Positions 13,984 to 26,700 of a stretch of 64,000 nucleotides of DNA are shown one piece after another. Numbering within the stretch: position 1 is the first letter of the stretch; every line of letters starts with the position of its first letter. The stretch is taken from NCBI GenBank assembly GCA_025642075.2, contig JAODUO010000883.1:62001-126000 (forward strand), given 5' to 3'. The DNA comes from Ridgeia piscesae (taxonomy: Eukaryota; Annelida; Polychaeta; Sabellida; Siboglinidae). The notes beneath the pieces are model-generated. The model was not told the DNA's origin, ran no database searches, and was given only the letters and a program-made list of their open reading frames with translations. The position numbers were made by a program, and so were the translations under genes.

Positions 13984-13986
<3 letters not shown>
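12892..13986. other. no gene recognised
   Basis: Unremarkable AT-rich sequence, ending in a GTGTGTG-rich stretch before the next microsatellite. Confidence 0.4.
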
Positions 13987-14046
<60 letters not shown>

Positions 14047-14786
14047 ACATACCTACATACATACCTACATACCTACATACATACATACATACATACATAC
14101 ATACATACATACATACATACATACATACATACATACATACATACATACATACATACATACATACATACATAGATACATACATACATACATACATACATAC
14201 ATACATACATACCTACATACATACATACATACATACATACATACATACATACATACATACATACATACATACATACATACATACATACATACATACATAC
14301 ATACATACATACCTACATACATACATACATACATACATACATACATACATACATAGATACATACATACATACATACATACATACATACATACATACATAC
14401 ATACATACATACATACATACATACATACATACATACATACATACATACATACATACATACATACATACATACATACATACATACATACATACATACATAC
14501 ATACATACATACATACATACCTACATACATACATACATACATACATACATACATACATACATACATACATACATACATACATACATACATACATACATAC
14601 ATACATACATACATACATACATACATACATACATACATACATACATACCTACATACATACATACATACATACATACATACATACATACATACATACATAC
14701 ATACCTACATACATACATACATACATACATACATACATACATACATACATACATACATACATACATACATACATACATACATACAT
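13987..14786. repeat. (AT)n then about 745 nt of (CATA)n tetranucleotide repeat
   Basis: About 55 nt of AT is followed by about 186 units of CATA. Interruptions are sparse single substitutions (CCTA or GATA units, for example near 14,172, 14,213, 14,355, 14,521, 14,647 and 14,705). Open frames of Y-I-H-T or M-Y-V-C repeats are translation of this tract. Confidence 0.95.
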
Positions 14787-15136
14787 TTATACACGTGATA
14801 TACACGATCCCGATACCTGCCGCGAAATGGCCTTATGTTAAAGCCATGTTCTCTCGCAATACCACGGGGGCTCTCGGGTCTAGCTGCTATGTTCGGCTGC
14901 ATCGCTCTCGGTGGGAATCTTGTTAAATCATCAGTCAACACGTCAATTGGCACCCTTTATGTCTATTTTTGGACGAACCGGTGTAAATACCAGCCCACTA
15001 GAAGCACTCTACAAGATCTATCGTGTCCGTAGGCGTAAGACTGTGTGTAGGAAGACGACATTCTCCGCTGCCGTTCACAAGGGTCGAGCTATGCAAAACA
15101 TTCGTTTTCATCCACTAATTGCATTGCCAATTACGC
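14787..15136. other. no gene recognised
   Basis: Open frames of 60-90 codons overlap here but have no recognisable motif. Confidence 0.35.
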
Positions 15137-16356
15137 CTGTTAGAACTGATAATGTAATAATCATCTGTTAATGTAATAACTGCCTGATTAGACACCTGAT
15201 AATGTCATGAACGTGCTGCCTGATAATGCAATAATGTTTGTCTGATAATGTAATAAAGTACTCTTGCCTGATAATATAATAACTTTCGCCTGATAAAGTA
15301 ATAACGTACACATTTCACGTTGGACTTAGTCGTTTTCGGGGATTTCTTGCACTTTTTATCTATTTCAAAGTGTTGTCTATTTCGTATATTTCGCAATTTA
15401 CTGCAATTTTTGCTAATAGGATAACATTTGTTTTTTTATAGATTAAATCAAATATGCTGATTCCAAACCTGAATTCATAGTTGCCCCAGCAGGTGAGGCT
15501 TTTGATTTATACACTTTCGCACCATGTGTTGTACATACTCGAACCATTTACGAATGATGGGTTCTCTTTCCATGCTATAATGCCATCGTATTTAATGCCG
15601 CAGGCGTGGCGTTTACCAGTTCAATCATAGTGTAAAAGCCAGATGAAGACATGTTTTATTAAGGTTTTATTAAAGAATTTATAACACCACGAAACCTTAC
15701 GAAAGGAAACCAATTTCTTCACTACTGTTAACAGTCACTTGTACGTCAGCGCAGTGCTCAGACAAAGTTGTCCAAACACGCCTACAAACAGAAGACAAGA
15801 CAACTTGGTCGCGGATCTCTAATACACCTCTGGTCAGTCTCAATTAATAGTAGCAATCTGAGGAGTAATCAAGAGGAAGACCGGCGAGTAGATGGAAAGC
15901 CCAACCAGTCGGCAAAGAATTGCGCAAATAGATGTAAAATGTAACAGAGGAATGTATTGCAAACTATATTTTATTGCCTGTGCGATATTAAACTCACTTT
16001 GATTTATTCACAGTTATTCTTTGTACTGTTTGCTTATATTGAATTTCGCACTCTATAGATGAACGCATATCTACTCAGTCCATGCGCGGGCTGGAAATCT
16101 GAGCCCGCAGCCCTCCCCGCAAATTACATTTCAGCACGCAGCCCGCCCGGCCCCACATATTGGTCATCTCCTGGCCCGCAGCAAGCCCCGCCCCGCAGTA
16201 ACTTGGCCCGCAGTCAGCCCGTACCGAAAATGTTGCCACATCATAGTTCCGCCGCCCGCCCCGCCCCGCCCCGCCCCGCCCCGCCCCGCCCGCCCGCCCC
16301 GCCCCGCCCCGCCCCGCCCCGCCCCGCCCCGCCCGCCCGCCCACCACCACCACCCA

Positions 16357-16442
<86 letters not shown>

Positions 16443-17162
16443 TGATTGACTGCGCGGGCTGAAAAAGCTGAGCCCGCACCCGCCCCGCAACTATATCATT
16501 CGGCCCCGCATATTTTGACATATCCTGGCCCGCAGCCCGGCCCGCACCGCACTGTTGTGGCCCGCAGCCCGCACCGCCCCGCAACATATAAAAAATCCCA
16601 GGTCCCAGCGGATTGCGGGCCGAAACCCGCCCCGCGCAGGGCCTTAATATCTACCCAGGATACTTTGCGATTCATTAATACATTAACTTACGAGAAAATT
16701 GATGCTTTCTCTCAAAGAAGAACAAATCAAACGTTGCGTATCCAGATTATAAGTGTGCACTGTTCAAAGCCGTTCCCACATAACTTTTTATTTCGTAGCA
16801 TTTTTTCTAGGTAAGCTGCTAATAAATATTCCACCATGAGGTATGTTCTGTCGTCACCAAAGTCTAAGTATAACTGCAAGAAATGTGGATATTACAAATG
16901 CATATAATTACGTCAAAAATACTAAACTGGCACTGCCATCATATTCGCTGATAAAAATATAGATAACATGTATATCATACAATGATTATTCAAACATTAT
17001 TCAAAACGAAAACGACTAAGTGCTACGTGAAATATGTACGTTATTACATTATCAGACAGAGCAGTTTATCACATTATCAGGTGATGTTATTACATTATCA
17101 GGCAGTTGTTACATTAGCAGGAGATTATACGTTATCAGTTATGACAACGCTTGTTCTGACAG
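15137..17162. mobile_element. non-autonomous DNA transposon with about 200-nt and 155-nt inverted ends built of sub-repeats
   Basis: The left end (about 15,137-15,345) and right end (about 17,005-17,162) are reverse complements of one another. Both begin with a CTGT-AGAAC-like outer tip, contain several spaced copies of CTGATAATGTAATAA, and finish inward with TTTCACGT and CTTAGTCGTTTTCG. The interior (about 1.6 kb) has no transposase-like frame. It holds the GC-rich block listed separately. Ends made of tandem sub-terminal motifs are known in several DNA transposon superfamilies, but I cannot assign one. The exact outer boundary and any target duplication are not resolved by eye. Confidence 0.75.
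16083..16640. repeat. GC-rich duplicated block around (CCCCG)n, (GCAC)n and (CA)n
   Basis: Two related copies of a segment of about 180 nt (16,083-16,258 and 16,454-16,640) share GCGGGCTG, GAGCCCGCA, CCCCGCA, CATAT and CCTGGCCCGCAGCCC in the same order. Between them lie about 80 nt of CCCCG/CCCG units, about 38 nt of GCAC and about 45 nt of CA. The block is very GC-rich against an AT-rich surround. It lies inside the inverted-end element. I do not recognise the family. Confidence 0.8.
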
Positions 17163-18027
17163 ATCGGGGGAGCATGGGCTGGCGTGTGTATGGAGCGGGC
17201 TTTGTATGTGTTACATTTTGTTATTTTATCCATCCACATCTATACGCTTTTTCGAATTTTTCCAAAGGTGTTGTGATTAGGTGTTGCCTATCGCGATCAC
17301 GTAGAGGCAGGCCTATAGTGTGGCTTATCGCAATAATTATGACGCGTAAGGCGTGTGTCGTACTTGTGGTGTGTATGTCACGATTTCATCCCTATCAAAG
17401 AACGCTACAAATAAGAACACAATTAATACCAATACACTAGAATCACCTAAGCCCTAACTACAGAACAAGCTAGAGAAACCGATAAGCACATAACGCTTCA
17501 CTCGTGTGTTCTCCAGCACGTTCTATTCGTGCGATATGAACGGGGACGATTCGGGATGATGTCGTTGTTGAACGGTGGGACACTCAAAGTTATTACATTC
17601 ATTTAGCACAACGGAGCGACCGTTTCTTCAACTAAAAACAGACAAGACAGTCTTTCAACTAGCCCCGATCTACCCTATCTCAAAGTATCCATACTATGTA
17701 AATGCATGATCAACGCGGTTATTCTATTAATAACTGACATAATATTCTTGGTAGCCTGGTTAAACCCATACAAATGCGTAGCCTTAGTTAACTTCTTCAG
17801 ATGCAGACTCCCGACATACTTTTTCTAGTTAACAAATATCCCACTAATTAACGAAAGGCATGGTCAGGGAACGTCCGTGTCGTCTAACAGAAATTACATA
17901 GTACGCCTAAGTGCACTTTTCACGAAACATCAGTTGTGACCTCAGTGATAACTGACAACGATATCTCCCATTTGAAGATGTATAAGACTTAATTGTTTAC
18001 CCTTGCTAGTTCGTAAGTGACGTTTGC
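17163..18027. other. no gene recognised
   Basis: No coding or repeat signal recognised. Confidence 0.4.
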
Positions 18028-18191
<164 letters not shown>

Positions 18192-18644
18192 CAAACCCAA
18201 CTCGCTTAAAATGAATACCGACATGACAACCAAGTTCACTGACCAATGTAGCTGGCAATTCAGCAAAACCATTCACAGAAGGTGTCAATGATAGAAAGTA
18301 AGAGAGAAATGACACATTATTAAAGAGACACGAACCTATAGCCCCTACATAATATCCACCTATAGCCGGCCACCACATTCCTCACGCTATATATCCCAAA
18401 CCTACTGACAAAAACCAGGACAAATACTAACATGTAGTCACTTACTCTGATGAAACAATAATTAAACATTCCTAATTTAACATAGATGATGTGGCGTCGG
18501 CGTTCAACCAGTAACCTCATAACATGCAACGTTGCTGTTTATTAAATTTAAAAAAAATTCACTTCAGCAAATTTATATTACCCAGTGAAAAATCGACTGG
18601 ATAATTTGCTTTGGTTATAATATAAATAATACAATGAGGGTTAC

Positions 18645-18985
18645 AGCAGGGGTAAATTTAACGCTTGGAGGAAAGTTGAAATGATGGTAGGAGACAGATG
18701 CGCAACTCACATAAACTTAAAGGAAATGTGCTCAGCTCATGTGTTACCCCGGCATACATGAATGGACTAGAGACGCGATGGCACTAACAGAGAAACACGA
18801 GGAGAAGGTCCAGGTTTACGAAACCAACCTGGTACGAAGAATCGTGGGAGTTAAGAGAGCTGATAAGAAAAGAACGAATGAACTGAGAGTGGAGGTTAAT
18901 TATTGGAGTGCAGGGAAATGTTAAGAAGAAACTGGCGAGTAGTTTGACATGGGATGGTCATACGGAAAGGATGGGAGATGAAAAA
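18645..18985 (+). pseudogene. LINE 3'-end fragment (reverse transcriptase C-terminal region)
   Basis: Pieces in order are NAWRKVE (about 18,659), MALTEKHEEKVQVYETNLV, RRIVGVKRADKKRTNELRVE (about 18,778-18,894) and, after a frame change, LTWDGH-ERMGDEKL (about 18,938-18,985). This W-R-K-V-E / L-T-EKHEEK-QV / R-R-I-x-G-x-K-R-A-D / G-H-x-E-R-M series is a familiar C-terminal signature of an animal non-LTR family. Frame changes and the missing upstream part mark it as dead. The first 60 nt recur at 21,109-21,166. Confidence 0.85.
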
Positions 18986-21375
18986 CTTCTTACATTGATA
19001 AGAATTGTCAGCAGTTAGTTCCACCTTCGCGCACCAGGGGTCACTGTGGGTGATTACGTTCAGCTGCTCGCGCGAACGGTGAGGGGCGTGTTGCTATCCC
19101 AGAAATTGTGTACCCGTCTTCAAATTGGGACGGGTGTTAGCGCTGTTCTCACCAGTGAATCGTCACGATTGACAATGTCAATAAGCTAATTCATCTCAAT
19201 TAAATCAAGCAATTCTCATACGGGATTTTCCAGGGGTAGTTTGCAAGGCAAACAGTCCTGACTTACGAGGATATGGTTACATCTAGCGGTGGCAAGAACA
19301 AAACATGACAGTTCCTGCGTGAGCCTGTAACACGTATGACGGTGCCCCTTGATTAATAAGACTAGTATTCAAGAGAGAAATAATGTTATTATAAGTTGTG
19401 TATATTTTATCCATTCTTCATGATTGGACATAAATAACTAAATACTTTTTATTATCATACGTAATCGCCGAAACAATTATTCTGGCACCGGGCTACATTT
19501 ATTTACACGGCAACATTCGGTACTGCATGTACAGGTGTATATTATATTGCACAGTAGTACCAAAGTCGATAACGCGTCGTTAAATAAAACAATTAAGACA
19601 CTGCTGTTTTAATCATTATTCGTAAGGGTTAGGGGAGAGGACTGGTGGAAATTTGCGGTGACGGGAGAGAAGAGGTAGACAGAAGAAGGGTTGGGAAGAT
19701 ATAACATTAAACAGTGGACAGGACTGTAGTTGTCGGCTCCCAGAGGGCTGTGAAGAACAGTGTAGGCATAAGTAAAAAAAATGGTAAAGCTGTCAGTAGT
19801 GGTGCTCTAGCGATCCTTATGGGCCCCGGGTGAAGGTGAGGCACGGTGGATGTAGGTCTTTTCACTTCCGCGTGTTCAAGCGCATTCCCCACACTGGGTT
19901 GCCTATTTCCCGAGGCTCTAGGTCATGATGCAGTGTGATGTGATCTTGAAAGGAGCGCGCCTCCAACCCATAGACGGAAGTAACCTGGGCCGGGGGCATC
20001 GGTGCCTAGACCTTTGTAATTTTGCCGCGCTCTGCCTGAATTAAAGTGACATGTCTTCAGGCCGAATTAGTCCACACCTAAAATAGTTTACGGAACCCTG
20101 CTATAAAACAAATATAAACCACGACCTGGCCCAGAACAACAACGACCCAACTCCTTAACACGAGAATTAGATTCATGACATGTGAAAGTTAATCGACAGC
20201 AGAAATGTGCACCTTCTCGAAAACGCCAATGTTTCACAAATGAACAATGCATACATAGTACACGGTCTTTCAAGTCGATAAACATGAACTCACATCGAAG
20301 CATACAATTTTGTATATAAACAGTTAACACTAATGATTATGTGATTGCAGCTTATGGGTCTATATTATGTATGTAAACTATAATGTATGTTGACGCATAG
20401 TGTAATTATCAACAGTAATTGTGTAGACATATATGAATGACCATGCATACCAGTTACGATTATTTTATTACATGTGCACCGTAGAGTATAAATACGTCAA
20501 AGACTTGCACTTTGGTGCGAATATGCTTTTGTTATCAGCATTATTACATGGATGACACATACATTTGTGGATCGATCACCCAAATAAAACATTAATAGCA
20601 ATACATACAATTCCTTCTTCGCACGAATGTGACCAACGCTAGCAGCTGATGTAATTGTTACACAATAAGCGAATTTCGTAGATTACCAAGCAATAGGTAA
20701 TGTCAAATTCAAAACGATTTCTTAAAGAACTGCCTTATGGTGTATTAGATTGTTATGGAATTTGCAAACCTGTCACCGCAGTCTCCAGTAACAATGTGTT
20801 TTATGACCTGCTAAATTGTAAAATATCACATCACCTTTTAAATAAGAACAAAATGTAACTTGTTTTGTCTTTTGCATCTAAATGTAAATTAACTGACCGC
20901 GTGTAACCACTGTAACTTTGTTGATGTCAGTGTAGGCCTACGTGGTTTATTCGGAAGAAAGCACAGCTGGCTCTTGTATTTCTGACATTATAAACTCCCA
21001 ATTCAACAACAATATGTTATTGTTGAAAAAGTTCTGAAACCGTTGTGTTGAATAATAAATGGATTAGCTGGTGCAAAATAGCATTTCCATTGTAATACAC
21101 ATATTTGAAATGATGGTAGGAGACAGATGCGCAACTCACATAAACTTAAAGGAAATGTGCTCAGCTTTTTATTATCGTATTCAATAATAATGTGCTGCAG
21201 TAGGCCTCGCATTGAACATGGCATGGAGTTGAAAAAGTCACATTATTTATCACATTATCTATAAGTCACATATAGCTGGCTATTTCACTACGAAGCAATT
21301 TAAAGTATCTGTATCTGTTACTGGCAAAATCTCCTGGGGACACATCACGCCAGTGCGCATGGTGGGTCGTCTGAC
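18986..21375. other. no gene; second copy of a 58-nt LINE segment at 21,109-21,166
   Basis: The block from GAAATGATGGTAGGAGAC to GTGCTCAGCT at 21,109-21,166 is identical to the LINE fragment at about 18,679-18,737, then diverges abruptly. The rest of the stretch shows no gene or repeat I recognise. Confidence 0.6.
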
Positions 21376-21493
21376 TTAATTGTTAAAATGTTGGATTAAA
21401 TTATTTTTACATGAGTTTAGTGATTTACTTGAGATAGTTTTTTGGGGGCAGAGAATTCCATTCTTTAATTGTGGTTGGAAGAAGCTGTTTCCA
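21376..21493 (-). pseudogene. LINE reverse-transcriptase C-terminal scrap
   Basis: On the minus strand the translation LPTTIKEWNSLPP followed by NYLK matches the T-I-x-x-W-N-x-L-P motif near the C-terminus of CR1/RTE-like ORF2 proteins. It is cut off abruptly at the (AAT)n tract on its 5' side. Confidence 0.7.
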
Positions 21494-23611
<2,118 letters not shown>

Positions 23612-23720
23612 AGAAGGTGTAGAGATTTGGTGTTGAGAATTATCAACCCCTGGATGTGTTCATTGAAAACGAAACATACGGCTGCAGTGTGTATTATTTA
23701 AAATACGGACACACGTGAAC

Positions 23721-23726
23721 ATGTAA
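23721..23726 (+). promoter_or_regulatory. minimal start-stop uORF (ATG TAA) before the WDR36 start
   Basis: ATGTAA ends one base before the proposed WDR36 start codon at 23,728, giving ATGTAAAATG. If the mRNA leader includes it, it is a start-stop element that could hold initiating ribosomes. The transcription start is unknown, so function is inference. Confidence 0.4.
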
Positions 23727-23727
23727 A

Positions 23728-26700
23728 ATGTCTTGTCCAAGCCAAATATTTACAGGTTTTCGTGCCTTAGGGTTCGTAAGTAATCATATACCTTTGGCTG
23801 TTCGACACCACCAAAAGCACAAAGAGAACTATGTTGTCACTTGTGTTGGCAAAGCGTTTCATACATATAACGTAAGTATATCGGTGGCATTGTGGGCGAT
23901 ATTAAATGAAATCCAGTATGGCCTGATACACTGATTCACTGACTGATAATTTATTAGACAATCAATGCGCCCAGCCCATCAAACTTCAAAGACAGTCATA
24001 GTGATGCCAATTTGACATTTGTCACCGTGGCTGTCCAGTCACATTTCTCAGTTAATTTCTAGTTTAAGGAAACTGCTTAATTTACCAAACAGAACCTGGT
24101 ACTTTGCCAAACTTTGCAGTTAGTTAGGCTTACAGTCACACATCGAAATAACATAAAAAAACAGCCACTTAGTTACCCTCATCAAATTTCACATCAACGC
24201 CTGTCAAGCTTGTCGTATGATAACAATTTAAGAAAATTATAATATTATCGATCAATGTGAACAAGAAATTCACTAATTTTTGCTTGTAAATATTATTTTC
24301 ACAGGAAATATGAATTCACCATGTCCAGTGAACCCAAAACTTTTGGGTTCACTGGACATGGCCGGTCTGATGTGTAAGAAGGTTTAGGGTTAGGTGAAAG
24401 GTAATTTTGAAAAAATTTACATCAGATTGAAGTAGCAAAAATGACATACAATGGCAACACTTACCAGAGTTTTTTGTGATAAAATAATGTATACAGTGGA
24501 ACCCCTCACGAACGACCACCCGCTTTTTACGACCGTTTTTTCATTGACGGAATGTCTACGCTGTATAAACGTTCCCTCACCAACGACCACCCGGCAGACG
24601 CGACCAACGACCATGGCAATTTGAGTTTTACCCCTGACGAACGACCATCCGATAGGTGGCCAGCACATTTGTTAACCTAAATATCGCAATGAACTCTCAT
24701 TATACGCATGACAATGCCATAAAAACAATAAATCGCCTGTGGACGACCATTCATTTTGGCGATCTTTTACTTTCTGTCCGAATTATGAAAACGACATCTA
24801 ACAGCCGCTAGACTTTCCTCACATATCTTATATATTCATAAACACACACTATGTTATAAAATTAAATCAGTTACATTATTGAAACAAATCAAATTCATGA
24901 AACAAACTCGCGCAAGAACTCGCCAGCAAGACATCATTCATGGCAGACATGGTCACCGTCGGTGGCTACGCTAACTCTGTGATTAAATATCCATATTGTG
25001 TATGAGTAAAGTTTAGAAACTTGTGTATGATTAAAGTTGAGAAACGTAGGCTAAGGTTTAGGTTAGTTTAGGATAAAACCGGAATCCAGATTTAGCCACA
25101 CCGTGATAATATATCGACGTAACGCCACAGTAATCTACAGCCTAGGCGATGTCGACTTTAGGTTAGCACGATTTAGATTTATGAATTTTATTCTTCACAG
25201 CAATTTAAATGATTTAATTTTATGACCTAGCTTATGTATTTGTAATATGAGTTATTAGAGAGGAAGTTTAGCAGAATAAATAATTTTGTTGTTGTTAATA
25301 TGTTATCTCATTTTTTATTTTCTACTTTTTATTTTGTGTATTTTACTACTTAGTGGTTGTAAGCGCCCCCTAGTGTTGATGTTAGTCGTTGTAAGCGCCC
25401 CCTAATGTTGAATGTTGCAAACCCATCACGAGAGACCACCCCTCTTTTAAGACCGCCCCAATCTGATTTGGGGGGCGGTCTTAAGTGAGGGGTTCCACTG
25501 TAATACTTTATTTGTTTACTTCAATAATAATGCATGTTTGCCATAATTCATCACAAGTCTCATTCTGCTATATATGTGTGTGTATAATTATGGTGCTCCA
25601 GTCTTGCATATGAAACTTGTGCAGATATGATGACGTAGACCTCTGCGTGTGATGCACCATGCTGACAAGTATTTTTAAACTAATAGATGCACCGTTCAAG
25701 TCTAGTCACTTGTTACAGACTGGAGATGATAGAAGATGACAGCATACAAGCACAATGATGCATTGTTAACAAATCCATTAGCTACATTAACACAGGATTT
25801 CTTGTCTTTTTAAGCTTGTAGTCACATGGCTTCCTACCAAGGGACTTAGGGAGTCCATAGGTGAAGCAAAGGGTTTTGTAGTTTTTGTTATTGAGTGTTT
25901 AATGTTTCATTCTGTTTTGCAGTGTTCAAGACTTGGAATTGTTAGTGTCAGTAAGTATTGCATTCAGTATTTATTTTCCTCTTGCTAAATCACAGAATTA
26001 TCCTAACCTAACACTATTTAGACATTGAAATACTGTACACAACATTTTGACAACTGCAAGTAAAAGGTTTACATAGGCATCAGACGGGTAGGCTTAGCCA
26101 CTGCTCAATATAGGCTTCATAATTGATTACTTTGTTTCAATATATACACATTTTTTATGAGTTTCATTCAAAATACAACTTCCAAACTGCATTACAAATG
26201 ATCCATTGAAAATGTGCAACAGTACTCCCATATCTACCAGTGTCATCACTCGTGTGAAGTTGGCCTGAGGCACATGAGGCTCGGACATAAATTATAAATA
26301 TGCATACAATGCCATATATTATACATGTTATTATTAAGTTGTATTAATTTTTCCATAGGTAACCTGCATCCAGACCAAATTACCTGTCTCGCTGTTGACG
26401 CTTACCTGGTTTTCACAGCCTGTAATAATGTCATCTACGCCTACACAAGAGGACGAGAGGTGAGACTCCAAGACTATCTCCCTCATTCCCTCAGACATTA
26501 TAGTCAGATATGTTACATTTATTTGAAATTTCACATACATAGAAGTTGTCTTTGTTGCAGTTCAGGGGTAGTTGATACAGACTCAATAGTAGAACATTTG
26601 AAAGGAACTACCGGGGGGTACTTGGTAGTTTGAAAACATCTGAACCTATAGTCACCAATGTGTAAGCGTACACATGTTTGTCTCTTGTGGTTGATGGTTC

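Noticed and set aside
13896..14798. 300-codon Y-I-H-T repeat frame
   Set aside because: Translation of the (CATA)n microsatellite.
25923..25950. Reading exon 2 of WDR36 as VQDLELLVS because it looks like the human VQKLSL
   Set aside because: That frame does not join to exon 1 (phase 0) or exon 3 (needs one base). The correct frame gives CSRLGIVSVS, which also aligns.
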